This document shows positions 1-12,512 of a stretch of 64,000 bases of DNA, in pieces. How positions within the stretch are numbered: position 1 is the stretch's first letter; every line of letters begins with the position of its first letter. The notes beneath the pieces are model-generated. The model saw only the letters and a program-made list of their open reading frames with translations, made no database searches and had not been told where the DNA came from. The stretch is from Callorhinus ursinus (taxonomy: Eukaryota; Chordata; Mammalia; Carnivora; Otariidae): positions 25,868,786 to 25,932,785 of the forward strand of contig NW_020312966.1 of NCBI RefSeq assembly GCF_003265705.1, read 5' to 3'. A program made the position numbers and the translations under genes.

Positions 1-1623
<1,623 letters not shown>

Positions 1624-3400
1624 TATTTGAGCTTTTTCATTAATGTTAGCGTAAGAGCACACAGCCTTCGCGTCCTGTGCCTGCAAAGAACAATAGATAC
1701 ATCTTCGGAGTTTTCTCCTCTACTAGCTAGCTATAAGCCGGTTTCAAGTTAGCCTGCCTTCCTTCCGTTCTGTAAACTGATGCTCCAGTGAGTGAGTACA
1801 AGGGGATAACTTTAAGAACCTCACGTATTCCATCTCCTATTCCAGAGGACTCCAGCCTTAGAGTTTAGACCCTCCTGACACCTTGTATTTGCTCACTTTA
1901 TCTATTCCATGGGGCTTGGGTCCCTGAACAGTCAGTGAACCTTGTTTCCCGACCACATCAGCCCCTTTACTTAAAGAGGAAATCCTGTGTATGTGCGTGC
2001 TGCTGGTTCCAGGAGCAGAAAAGGAGCTGGCTTCAGAACAGGACAAAAAGCTTCCCACCAGTTTGGTGATAATAGTGTTGAGGCAAATCCAGTCTCTCAT
2101 TTTATAAGGACAGATTTTTCTCTTAAACCTTTTTTGCTATAGCATATTTTCCTCAAAGTATAAACCGTAGTTCTAATGTGCCTAACTAATCCTAGTGTAT
2201 TTTATCTTATCCTCACCAAAAATGTCCTAACACTTACACTGAGTTCTTCTATTATTTAAAAAAAAAATTGCTTCCCTCGTTTTTAAATTTTTCTTCTGTT
2301 TCTTCTTCATGAAACTTATACCCTCTGGTTCAAACTCTCACCAATCCTATAAAACTGATCTCTGAAGGACAATTCAGTGCCTATTTCTTAGTCTTTTTCC
2401 TACTTGATATTTGCAGAATTGGCACTTTTAGCCACTCTTATGCCTTAAAATTTGAGCTGCTTCTGGCATCCCTGATTCTGTGCTGATCCACACTTTTCCT
2501 ACCTCCCAGCACTCTCTGATTAACAATGATCAGCTCTATAACTTTGGGCAAGAGTTCGACCAGAATGCTCTCATTTTATCAGGTTATAATACTTGCAGTC
2601 ACTCAATTAGATTGTAAGCTTCCTGAAGACAAAGGTCTTTTCAACCCCTGTGAAACATCCGTAGTGCTGAATAGTCACTAAATGACCTATAATTACTGCC
2701 TACTTTATCCCAAGTAATCAGTCTGCAAGATTTTATTTGAAGTGGCTTACGAGTTGATTTCTTTCTCTGTTCTTGGTGCTGCTGGAGTTTGGGCCCAGAT
2801 TACGGGAGTCAACAGTGCCCTTGTCTTCTTTATCTAGCTGCCTGACTAAACCACCACCTTGTTCAAAGAGTCCACGGTTCCCAGGAAAAAGATCAAACTG
2901 TTTAGCTCCAAGGCCTTCCACAGTTAGATCTACTTACTTTTCCATTTTCCATTACTGCCTGGTGCCTGTAGGCAGCCTGTTGTTTGTGTCTGCTATGCCC
3001 TCTTCTCGCACTTGGCTTCCTTTCACACGATTCTTTGGCACCCTTTTACATGTCCTGCTTTCCTCCTTGCGTCTCCAGAAATCCTGTCCACGCTTCATAA
3101 AAGGCCTTGCTCGAGTCCTGCCTCCTCTGACACTTTGGGTCCCCCACCTTTGAAGTCCTTTGCAGTGGTGGTTTCCATTTATTTTCGTGCATTGCAAACT
3201 TTCCTATTCTGTTTTCTGATTCTCTCAGGTGCTCTTTTCCCATAAGCTTCTGAAGTTAGAAATTATCTTAAATTTCTCAGAAGCCCCATCTGATACATGG
3301 TATGATGCAGGTCTGGACTCTAGTTTTAATCTAAACCAGGAGGGTTTAATTTAATAGTGCAATCTCTTTAGTCTTTTGAATGGAGAGATAAGATCATAAA
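1624..3400. other. ZNF391 3' UTR and downstream DNA, no gene seen
   Basis: Follows the ZNF391 stop. The first part is presumably 3' UTR, but I see no convincing AATAAA plus GU-rich pair to place its end. Around 2.4-3.2 kb the sequence has the CT-rich look of old L2-like DNA, too diverged to delimit. The short open frames here have no recognisable domains. Confidence 0.4.
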
Positions 3401-3419
3401 TATTTTGGTCCTTTTTGTC

Positions 3420-3600
3420 CTACCTTGAATTATGTAAATTCACTCTTGGGACTAACTCTCCTTTAGAGCTCCCGGGATGCTGGCCTCTTGGCTTTCCATT
3501 TCATGAGACTGTTGTAAGGAATAAGTGAGTTTATTCATGTAAAGTGATGAAAACAGTGCCTGACATAAAGTAAGTGCTCAATAAATGCTAATTGTTATGA
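3420..3600 (+). mobile_element. MIR SINE, 3' part
   Basis: Contains the MIR-type end: a run close to CAGTGCCTGACATAAAGTAA followed by GTGCTCAATAAATGCTAATTG. Old, diverged and without visible target duplications. Confidence 0.6.
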
Positions 3601-3826
3601 TTCTGCTGCACATCAGCCTATGGCCTTTCATTTCATCCCCTGCAGGGTAAGTCCATTACCAGCAATGGGAAACTACGATTACAGTCAATTAACTTAGAAG
3701 ACATTTCTGCTAACGGTAATAACAGGCAATAGCCATCTGTTTTACTATAACTGTCACGTCAAAAAGGACTCAAGACAGCTTATATGATAAAATAGAAAAT
3801 GAAAACACAAAAAATCAGCATTAGAG

Positions 3827-3992
3827 GGGCGCCTGGGGGGCTCAGTCGGTGAAGTGTCTGCCTTCGGCTCAGGTCGTGATCCCGGGGTCCTGGGATCGAG
3901 CCCCCGAGTCTGCTTCTCCCAATCCCTCTGCCCTTCCCCCTGCTTGTTCTCTCTCTCTCCCAGATAAATAAATAAAATCTTTAAAAAAAATG
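3827..3992 (+). mobile_element. CAN-SINE (tRNA-derived), + orientation
   Basis: Head GGGCGCCTGGGGGGCTCAG, CT-rich body, then AATAAATAAAATCTTT and an A tail. Flanked by target-site duplications AGCATTAGAG at 3817-3826 and 3993-4002. Confidence 0.93.
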
Positions 3993-4002
3993 AGCATTAG
4001 AG

Positions 4003-5950
4003 AAAGGAGAAAGCCTCAAAGACAAGATCAGGTCAAGTTATGGTTACGCTGTAGTTATCCAGACAGAGGTGCAGACAGCATTCTGGCAGCCAAAGGGGGT
4101 GGTCATTTGCTTACTTTGTATTTGGAAAGAAAAAAAAAAGTCCATTCTTCAAGGAAAGGTTTTTTTTTTTAACCACTCATCTTTGGTCATCTCTTCTCTC
4201 ATGCATTTTTTTATTCTTTGCCATCATTGTAATGACGTTTCCAGAGGAAGCAGAGATAAGCACAAGGTTTATTCTCCATTTTCAACATATCCACTCTGTC
4301 CCTCAGCTAGTCCCCCCCCCCCCCCCCCCCCCCCCAGCCTCAGCTTTGAGGTGGCCTTCCCTGCCCCTCCTCCACCACCCGCCTCCTGCAACCACCATGT
4401 ACACCCAAACCCAGGGGCCCCTCTCTGCTCCTCGCCTGCACCTTAGCAGCCCCAGGGAGGGACAATGACAGATGGGCAGGCAGACTTCAAGTTCTTTATA
4501 CCCAAGTTCTGAGTCAGGCTACCCCTGGCACACTGTGCTCTTCCCTGACTGTGCCTTTGCAGATGCGCTTCCCTCTCTCTCTCTCTCTGAAACCCCTCCA
4601 GCCCCAGCCCTGCCTCTCGGCATGTCTCCCTGGTGATTCCTACTCTGGGACCCCTCTCCCACTCTAAGCGGTACACACAGAACTGGTGTTCTCTGTCCCA
4701 TTCAGCCCATCACAGCCAGGATCGTACCGCGGTCTACAAACATCTGCAAAATGGGTGTGGCACCCGCCCCCTCACCGGGGTCCCCTCACCTCCCCAAAGC
4801 CACAGCGGGGTGAGAAGGCAGCTTGCAGTGTCGCATGGTGCAGCAAGGAGTTCTTTTCTTCCCAAGCTGGCCAAGCCCTGAGCAGGCACCGAGGCCAGAG
4901 GGATCCACTAAAATCCTAAGGGTCACACTACACCCCAGCGTAAAACCCACTCATGGCTACTCGGTGCTGCTGGGCTAAACTCCAAACTCCTGCAGGGCCC
5001 ACAGATGCACTGTGGGCCCCAGTCTCCGCTCCCCGCCCCCACCTCGTTTTTCTTTCAAGGGAGCCAGAGTCCTCCCAGTCTCCTGGCTAACTGCTCAGAG
5101 AACTTTCCTTCCCTCCACCCCCAGCCCCTTTACAGATTCTGTCCCAGAGCTTTCCTAATAGATTTAAGATGAATTTCTCCATTTGTCTGCATGTAATTAT
5201 ACAATGCATTTGATAGCAAAAAATAAAAAATAATATATTCTCCACAACACCTAGCATATAGTAGGTTCTCCAGTGAACAAGTATTTAATTCATAGTGGAA
5301 AGCTCAGAAAGGTAGGGGTGAAAATTGTTCTTCAGGGGGAGTGGGGTTAGAAGGAGCAAGGTGTACAGTTGATAACCACATAATACCTGGGTGCCAGAAG
5401 AAAACCTCTTTTCACCCATTTGAGTCATTTAATTTCCTACCTTAAGGGATGAAAAAACTTACCTTTGCGGATGTGAAATAACTTACCAAAGACCAAGATT
5501 TGACCCCAGTTCTGCTGACCGTACTGGACTTCTTAAGGTGGACGCTGGCAAGGTCTGGAAAAGAAAGAACTGTAAGTAAAGGCGTGGAGGTGGGGAAAAG
5601 TTCCAGGAGATGGACTGGACTGTCTGTGGCAGGGAGTTCGGTGAAGTCAGGAATGAGAAAGCCGACTTGAATCGGGTTAACTTGGTGATGGCCGCCTCCA
5701 GTCCTAGATCGTGTTTGGGTTTAACGAGGGAATCACAGGAGGTGACTGATGAGGCTGATTAAGTGTGGCTTCAGGGAGAAAGATTAATCTGGGAGAGGAG
5801 ACAGGATGGTTTGGACCTGAGGGAGGGTAGGCAGAAGCTAGGTGGGAAGCTGGCGTCTTAGGGTGGTGGTGTTGGGAATCGAAGAGCATCCACCGGGTGG
5901 ATGAAGAGGCGGTGCCTAGATCCGGACCCGGGACAGGAGCGACCAGAGGC
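4003..5950. other. Intergenic DNA, no gene seen
   Basis: CT-rich, moderately GC-rich stretch with a 24-C homopolymer at 4312-4335. A possible diverged MIR in minus orientation lies near 5.42-5.53 kb. No exon with convincing splice signals or domain content was seen. Confidence 0.4.
4312..4335 (+). repeat. Poly(C) homopolymer, 24 bases
   Basis: Uninterrupted run of C within a pyrimidine-rich stretch. Capable of i-motif or G-quadruplex structure and likely length-variable. Confidence 0.95.
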
Positions 5951-6224
5951 TGCGTTCCTTAACTGCTGTGGTTACTTGTCCTGTAAGTGACCTGCACCCG
6001 CAGGGAGGGGTTTGGGATATACCCTCAGTAATACCAGTGTCGGCTCTCGGGTGGGATTGCCTTGCGTCTTTTCAGTCAACGTGGAACCAGAAACGTTAGG
6101 GATTTCCCGTGGGGAAGTCGAGTCACAGGACGCGTGATGGGGAGGGGTCCGCCTTTGCGGGGAACAGCGTGGAGTCTGCCGGGAAATCCTGTGAGGCGCT
6201 CCCGCGGCAGGACACCTCCCGTCT

Positions 6225-6368
6225 GCACACACACGCACACACGAGCACATGCACGCGTGCACACACGCGCATACGCACGCACACGGACACGTGCATACAC
6301 ACTCATACCCACACGCACGCGGACACACGGACACTTGCACACACGCGCACGTGCGCACACGCGCGCCG
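6225..6368. repeat. (CA/CG)-rich alternating purine-pyrimidine tract
   Basis: About 140 bases of imperfect CACACG/CACGCG/TGCACG alternation at the left edge of the CpG island. A classic Z-DNA-prone dinucleotide repeat. Confidence 0.9.
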
Positions 6369-6426
6369 CGGTCGCTCGCGGGCCCGGGGGGCGGGCGGGG
6401 CGCGAGGGCGGGAGACTGCGGGCGGG

Positions 6427-6547
6427 CTCCGCGTTCCGGCTCCGCGTTCCGGCTCCGCGTTCCGGCTCCGCGTTCCGGCTCCGCGTTCCGNNNNNNNNNN
6501 GCGTTCCGGCTCCGCGTTCCGGCTCCGCGTTCCGGCTCCGCGTTCCG
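6427..6547 (+). repeat. 13-bp minisatellite, unit GCGTTCCGGCTCC, broken by gap
   Basis: Near-perfect tandem copies of GCGTTCCGGCTCC on both sides of ten Ns. The period of 13 is not a multiple of 3, so open frames here show 13-residue repeats that are artefacts of the DNA repeat. True copy number is unknown. Confidence 0.95.
6491..6500. other. Assembly gap (10 N)
   Basis: Ten Ns placed inside the GC-rich tandem repeat, probably where the assembler could not resolve the array. The real length is unknown. Confidence 0.99.
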
Positions 6548-7810
6548 ACGCACTCCGGGCCCTTGCCGTCCCCGTAGGCAGGCGGCGGCCGGGGCGCGCA
6601 GCCGTTCCCCCGACGGAGCCGCGACGCCGCTCGCGCAGCCCGGCCGCCGCCCCCAACCGCACGTCCCCGCTTCGCGCAGGCGCTGCCGGGCGAGGTGGGC
6701 CGGAGAGCCGGGAGCGCGCGGCGCGGACGAGAGAGCCCCGTGCGTCGGCCGCCGCCGCGCGCGTCTTCGTGTTTTCAGGCGGCTCGCTGACTTGACCCAG
6801 GCGCGCGGAGCTGCCAGTGCCGGGCTGAGGGTCTGACCGCGGCCGCCGCCGGGGAGGGCCGTGAGCGCGCCGGAGGGGAGCCGGGCAGCCAAGGCCCCCG
6901 GGCCGCGACTCCCAGGGGCGCTGTGCTTTCCTTTCCCAAAGGGGTTTTGCTTCAGGTTTGCCGACGACTTCGGCATCTGCCGGGGTGCGGAACACTTGAC
7001 CGCGACTTTCAGTGCTGTCAGCGTTATTCTAATGCTTTCTGACACGGGGATGCGGGATGGGACTCTAGAGTCTATTTAACACGGTTTTAACGAAGAAAGT
7101 GCAGTGTCTGCACTGTTTGTTGAATCAGTGCTTATTTTTCGGTTCCGTTCTTATGCAAAGGTTAGTGCTGAAATGGTGCTGGCTTTCTTCATACGCGTTA
7201 ACTTGTTCTTGCAAACTAATCAGAAGGTGTTGCATTTTAATATTTTTTTAACAAAGATAGAAAAAGGAATATGGAGTTTGAAGTTGCTGAGGAAGAGCCT
7301 TTGCCCTAATTCCTAGTTGATGGCTCCTCATGCAGTTTTGGGACATGGAGTCAGCGGCTGCTGATAATTTAACTTCTACATCTCATCAAAGTCATATTTT
7401 TCTCTTCCTACCACTTTTTGCCTTTTCTCTCCCAACACATGATGCTTTTTCACATTTGGCTGTGAAAGGAAATGAAGGAGAAGGTGGAAAGGAAGGGCAA
7501 TCGTAGGGTGATGAAATTTAGGAACAGAGGTTGGAAGAGAATCAAGACCCCAAGTCTATACCTTCTATGATTGCTTTGAAGTTTTATCTCAGAGATCATA
7601 AAACCAGTCAAATCCACTTTAAACTTGTTCTCTAGGAAATAATTAAACTGATAAAACAATGTTCACTTATAAAAAAATGACAAATTTGAAATATACACAA
7701 AATTAGAATAGTACAATAAATTCCCATATACCCATTGCCCAGATTCAACAATTATTGAAATTTTGCCACATTTGCTTTATTTGTCCCTCTTTTCTTCCGT
7801 TGTTTTATTC

Positions 7811-8735
7811 TTCTGCTGACTTTAAAAATTTTTAATTTAAATTCCAGTGTAGTTAACCCACAGTGTTATATTAGTTTCAGGTGTCCAATATAGTGATTCA
7901 ACAATTTCATACAACACCGGGTGCTCATCATAAGTGCCCTCCTTAATCCCCATCACCTGTTTCCCCATCCCCCACCCACCTCCCCTCTGGTCACCATCAG
8001 TGTGTTCTCTAGAGTTAAGAGTCTGTTTCTTGGTTAGTCTCTTTTTCCCCCCCTTTGCTCTTTTTGTTTGTTTGTTTCTTTCTTAAATTCCACATGTGTG
8101 TGAAATCATATGGTATTTGTCTTTCTCTAACTTATTTCTCTTAGCATAATACCCTCTAGTTCCATCCGTGTCATGGCAGATGGCAAGATTTCATTCTTTC
8201 TGATGCTGAGTAATATCCCTTTGTATATACACGCGACATCTTTATCCATTCATCTGTCGATGGATACTTGGGCTGCTTCCATAATTTGGTTATTGTAGAT
8301 AATGCTGTTATAAACATAAGGGTGCATGTATCCCTTTGACTTAGTGAATATTTGGGGTAAATACCCAGTACTGTGATTACTGGATCATAGGGTAGTTCTG
8401 TACTTAACTTTTTGAGGAGCCTCCATTCTGTTTTCCAGAGTGCCTGCACCAGTTTGCATTCCCACCAACAGTCGAAGAGGGTTTCCCTTTCCCTGCATCC
8501 TCACCAACATCTGTTGTTTCCTGTGTTGTTAATTTTAGCCATTCTGACAGGTGTGAGGTAATACTCATTGTATTTTGATTTGTATTTCCCTGATGAAGAG
8601 TGATGTTGAGCATCTTTCCATGTGTCTGTTGGCCATTTGTATGTCTTCTTTGGAGAAGTGTCTGTTCATGTCTCTGCCCATTTTTTAAATTGGATTATTT
8701 GTTTTTTGGGCGTTGTATTTTGCTGAGATATTTTA
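7811..8735 (-). mobile_element. L1 3' end, antisense, 5'-truncated
   Basis: On the minus strand this is the C-terminal part of L1 ORF2 followed by the carnivore-type L1 3' UTR. The plus strand shows the familiar antisense markers: a stretch reading as 'gtgtccaatatagtgattc', the 'gggtgctcatcataagtgcc' box, and 'tccattcatctgtcgatgg'. Broken reading frames, no intact product. Confidence 0.85.
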
Positions 8736-9084
8736 AATGAAATTGAAACATCATGTAGTTTCATCCCTATTTCATTATGCATTTCTAAAAACCAGGGACA
8801 ATTCCCTGTGTAACCACGATGCTACTATCAGACCTAACAAAATTAATAGTAATTCCTTGGATACCCTTTAGTTTGTAGATGAAATAAACCCGAGCTACAT
8901 CTTCTGTTTTGGAAAATGCAGAGAAACTAAGGTAGCCTGGCTCTGGATGTGGATCCATTCTAAGTTTAAGAGTTGAGATAGGACATTTCTTCCATGTGAT
9001 GCTCACCTTTTATCCTAACTTCCAAGACCCTCGAGTAGAACTGCATTAACTGAGCCTGTTCATTTCTTCAGAACATTGGCTTCT

Positions 9085-9249
9085 TGGGGTGCCCGGGTAG
9101 CTCAGTCAGTTGGGCGTCAGACTCTTGGTTTCAACTTGGGTTGTGATCTTGGGGTCCTGGGGTTGGGTCCCGTATCAGGCTCCATGCTCAGCACAGAGTC
9201 TGCTTCCCCCTTCTCTCTCAAATAAATAAAATCTTAAAAAAAAAAAAAA
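9085..9249 (+). mobile_element. CAN-SINE, + orientation
   Basis: Slightly diverged head (GGGTGCCCGGGTAGCTCAG) through to an AATAAAATCTT A tail. Target duplications TGGCTTCT at 9077-9084 and 9250-9257. Confidence 0.9.
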
Positions 9250-9499
9250 TGGCTTCTGGGGAGCTAGAGATTTGAATCCTTGAGAACCATTTTCCAGTAT
9301 TTTTCCTCACTTTCCATCTTCTCCGATAGGCCTTTTCCCGTGGTTAACCATTTCCTTATGACTTCATAGTCTCTTTAACAATGAACTCTTTTAACAATGA
9401 ACATGGGGCAACCGAAATTAAAAACACATCCCATATCCAATCCAACAGCAAATCCTGTCCCTACTTCAGAATTGTTCTGGAATCAAACTATTTCCCACA

Positions 9500-10150
9500 G
9501 TCTGTTCTCAACACAGAACCAAGAGGGATCCTTTTCAGATATCTGTTAAATCATGTCACCCCTGCTCAGAACTGTCCGGTGGCTTCTCATCTCACTGATA
9601 GTAGAAGCCAAAGCCACAGACCCTGGAAAAGTCTGCAGGATCCACATAGTCTGGCTCTGTCTGACCTCTTGACTCTAACCGCCTCCTTGTTACTCTCTTT
9701 CCTCTGGCCACGGTGGCCTTCTAGTTGTATTTAAACATGCCAGGCCACTTTTTTTTTTTTTTTAAGATTTTATTTTTTTTTAAAGATTTTATTTATTTGA
9801 CAGAGAGAGAATGGGAACACAAGCAGGGGGAGTGGGAGAGGGAGAAGCAGGCTTCCCGCGGAGCAGGGAGCCCGATGCGGGGCTCGATCCCAGGACCCTG
9901 GGATCATGACCTGAGCCGAAGGCATACGCTTAACTGACTGAGCCACCCAGGTGCCCCAGTGCCAGGCCACTCTTGCCACAGGACTTTCACATTTGCTTTT
10001 CCCTCTGCCCAGATCCATATGGCTCCCTTTCTCACCTCCTATGCCATCTTCTCAATGAGGCTGTTTTTTGTCACCCTATTTAAAATGTATTCTCTACCTC
10101 CTTGTCTTGCTTTATTTTTACCTATGGCTATACATTGTACTTTACATTTT
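9500..10150 (+). mobile_element. L2-like LINE 3' region, interrupted by a SINE
   Basis: CT-rich sequence with the order typical of mammalian L2 3' ends: 'gtggcttctcatctcactgatag', then 'catagtctggctctgtctgacct', then 'ttttccctctgcccagat'. The minus-strand SINE at 9750-9959 splits it and has duplicated TGCCAGGCCACT. Family assignment is from memory. Confidence 0.5.
9750..9959 (-). mobile_element. CAN-SINE, - orientation
   Basis: Poly(T) then AAAGATTTTATTTATTTGACAG and the reversed body, ending at GAGCCACCCAGGTGCCCC. Target duplications TGCCAGGCCACT at 9738-9749 and 9960-9971. Confidence 0.93.
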
Positions 10151-10164
10151 TAAAATTATCCACC

Positions 10165-10191
10165 CTGGGGGCGCCTGGGTAGCTCAGATGG
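10165..10191 (+). mobile_element. Tailless 5' SINE fragment between direct repeats
   Basis: Only about 25 bases of SINE head (GCGCCTGGGTAGCTCAGATG) are present, with no body and no A tail, yet it is bracketed by 15-bp direct repeats TTAAAATTATCCACC at 10150-10164 and 10192-10206. This matches the tailless retropseudogene class described for 3'-truncated tRNA-like RNAs. Alternatively, a full SINE was internally deleted. Confidence 0.75.
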
Positions 10192-10342
10192 TTAAAATTA
10201 TCCACCTGTCAGTAGAACGCAACCATCATGAGAGGAGGGATTTTTATTTATTTTATTTACTGCTATGTTCTCATTATCTAAAAGAGTAAGCACTTAAAGA
10301 ATGAACACAGAGAAAAGCTGATCTCTGTCTTTTTGTTTGCTT

Positions 10343-11180
10343 CAGATTCAGGGATGAGAATTTACACAAAGTCAGTGATTTCAGAGCAGAGCATTACTGA
10401 GTAAGGAGTACCAGAGCCCATCAGAGAGAGACGCTTTGAAAACCTTCCTCAGCACCTTTGTATGAAGAATCTTGTGTAGGTGAGAGTATCCGAGCTTAGG
10501 AGAAATTGTGTAGGAACACATTACAAGAAACGCCTTTTTGAAGAAAGGGGCTTCACAAAAAATACTAGTCACTTACCTAAAAACCCCGCTGTGGAGCATA
10601 AGTATGAATGTAATAGGTTTAGCAAAAGCTAAGACTCTATTCACTGAACAGTAGAGTTCTTACAGGAAGATCTCACTAATTGTAATATATATGAGAAAAG
10701 CTTCAAATGGAATTCAAAGCCAATAAAACATCAGATTATTTTTACTGGAGAGAAAATGTAGTGTTGTAATGATTGTGGGAAAGACTTGCATCACCATTCC
10801 AGTCTTTTTTTTTCTTTTTGAGATTTTATTTATTTGACAGAGGCACAGCAAGAGAGAGGGAACACAAGCAGGGCGATGGGGGAAGAGAGAGGCAGGCTCC
10901 CCGCCGAGCAGGGAGCCAGATGCGGGGCTCTATCCCAGGACCTGGGATCATGACCTGAGCCGAAGGCAGACGCTTAACTGACTGAGCCACTCAGGTGCCC
11001 CGGAAATCTTTTGGTCTTGTTCCATCTCTTCACATCAAAGAAGATATTAGTGAGAAGCCCTATCAATATGCCAAACGTGGAAGGATCTTCACTCAGCTCA
11101 TGTCTTTCACAGCATCAGAATTCTGAGAGAAAATTCAGAAGTTCTGTTCTTAAACAGCATCAGAACTCCATGACATACAA
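10343..11180 (+). pseudogene. Relic of a C2H2 zinc-finger (KRAB-ZNF type) terminal exon
   Basis: After a TTTGCTTCAG acceptor-like site the sequence reads as a decayed KRAB-ZNF linker (for example SVISEQSITE followed by a stop). Degenerate fingers follow: KYECNRFSKS then stop near 10602; CNIYEKSFKW ... KHQIIFTGEK from 10681; and a finger from about 10762 with CNDCGKDLHHHSS. After the SINE at 10805-11001, EKPYQYAKRGRIFTQ near 11055 and then SQHQNSERKFRSS and LKQHQNS in a shifted frame. There are at least five finger remnants with several stops, frameshifts and lost cysteines, so no product is possible. I cannot say which gene it was. A CpG island 3.5 kb upstream on the same strand could have been its promoter. 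Confidence 0.82.
10805..11001 (-). mobile_element. CAN-SINE, - orientation, inside the finger relic
   Basis: Reversed SINE from poly(T) and GAGATTTTATTTATTTGACAG to GAGCCACTCAGGTGCCCC. It separates two halves of the decayed finger exon. Clear target duplications were not found. Confidence 0.9.
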
Positions 11181-11904
11181 TATAGACGTCTGGTTTCCAG
11201 GCCAACCTGTAAGGAGCTTGGAAGTTCTCACTCCCATCCTCACAACAAGAAAAAAACTGAACAAACTGAACATTAACAACTCTTCTTAGATGCACCAGAG
11301 AATTGAAGTCACAGGGCAAATACCGCCCTGAAAACTGGACAGACAGACAAGTGGATACAGAGAATCTCAACTGACCAAGAGCCTAAACCCAGGTTGGAGC
11401 CAGCTACTGATAGGATTAGCTAAAGGCTAATTGATTAGTTGCTGGAGACTGAGTATGGTCTAATTTGAGAGTTAAAAAAACCTGGGGTCTAACCTTTGTG
11501 GAGCCCCATGTTTTTATAAGGTTTACTTCCAGGAGCCCTATCAGGTTCTCCCTGTGAAGATCTGAGAAAAATCCTTTCCCTGCTGGAAGTAATAATCTTG
11601 AAATAAACCCAGAGCTATTCCATTCTCCTTAACAAATGTCTGCCCTCAAAGAAAACTATTTCATTAAAGTCTACGTGGGGGAAAGGAAACTCCCAACGCT
11701 GGCTCCCTCTCGCCTTCCCGTCTCACCTAGAAGGGAGCAGAAGTACTGAGAAGTACTTGTGAAGGTCCCAGCCTGGGTCATAAACACTGAACAACGGAGG
11801 CCTAACCACAGATTAGAGAACACTTCCCCCAGCCACCCTGACATCTGACCACGTCAGTATAGTTCCTGTGTAACAATGGAGGATTACACATGAAAGAGTT
11901 GTCA
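11181..11904. other. Unassigned DNA, no gene seen
   Basis: Between the finger relic and the first LTR. The later part may be the 5' region of the old L1 that resumes at 12.5 kb, but the match is too weak to call. Confidence 0.3.
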
Positions 11905-12512
11905 TGTTGCCAGGTGAACTGGGGAGACTCCAGGCCTTGGGGCCTTGACCCAGCCTGTCCCAAAGATGTCGCAGAAGGCTCTTGGTCTCCTCAGGAGAAA
12001 GAATTCAAGGGCAGACACAACACAGTGTATGAGGGTTACAAGCAGGAAAGTTTATTCAAGCAAAAGTACACCCTCAAGTTGTGAGAGCATGGTGAGCTCA
12101 AGAGAGAACTGTGCGCCCTGGGGGTTGGGTTTCTGTCTGTTATTGACAGTTGTTAACTAGGGGACAGAATATTTATTACTTGGGGCTGGAAGCAGGGTTT
12201 TGAGCTTTTTCTTCCTCACTTGCTGAGGTCTTTCCCGTCGTGGCACCGCCACCGTGGGCCTGTCCGGTGGGATCCGGCCTCTCGTGGACGCTGCCAGGAC
12301 GGACCTCTGGCCTTCCCCACAGCGGGCACGGCCGCCTCCTTGCTGGCCTCCGGGCATCCCTTTGGGGCCTCACTGTCTACTTTCCCAGTAAGACTCAGGC
12401 TGTATTTGGGAAAGAATTTCTTGGGAAACCCAGGGATTACAGAGGAGACAAAAACAAGGACACAGGAAACTAGCCTCTGAGGCCTGTGGCTGCAGAAAAC
12501 CGAAAACACACA
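11905..12512 (-). mobile_element. Solo class I ERV LTR (family A), - orientation
   Basis: About 608 bp, TG...CA ends. Reversed, it shows an AATAAA signal (plus-strand TTTATT near 12050) followed by a U5-like end that closes with CTCCCCAGTTCACC. Flanks GTCA and GTCT resemble a 4-bp target duplication. The copy at 15955-16423 is the same family in the opposite orientation. No coding remains. Confidence 0.7.

Larger units (their letters stand above)
6360..6935. promoter_or_regulatory. Orphan CpG island with minisatellite
   Basis: Very GC- and CpG-rich block without a TATA box. It holds GC boxes (GGGCGGGCGGGGCG near 6386), an NRF1-like CGCGCAGGCGCT at 6673-6684, and a candidate 5' splice site GGCC|GTGAGC near 6858 on the plus strand. 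No intact gene follows on either strand. The nearest plus-strand coding trace is the dead finger exon at 10.3-11.2 kb. It may be the surviving promoter of that gene; this is inference from position and orientation only. Confidence 0.65.

Noticed and set aside
5972..7045. 357-residue minus-strand open frame and several plus-strand frames over the same interval
   Set aside because: They are built from the CA/CG tract and the 13-bp minisatellite, cross the assembly gap, and show 13-residue repeats in every frame. They are by-products of GC-rich tandem DNA.
7345..7392. Possible KRAB-ZNF leader exon starting ATGGAGTCAGCGG, near the orphan CpG island
   Set aside because: Followed by no usable donor, and the translation has no known counterpart. 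Too weak to call.
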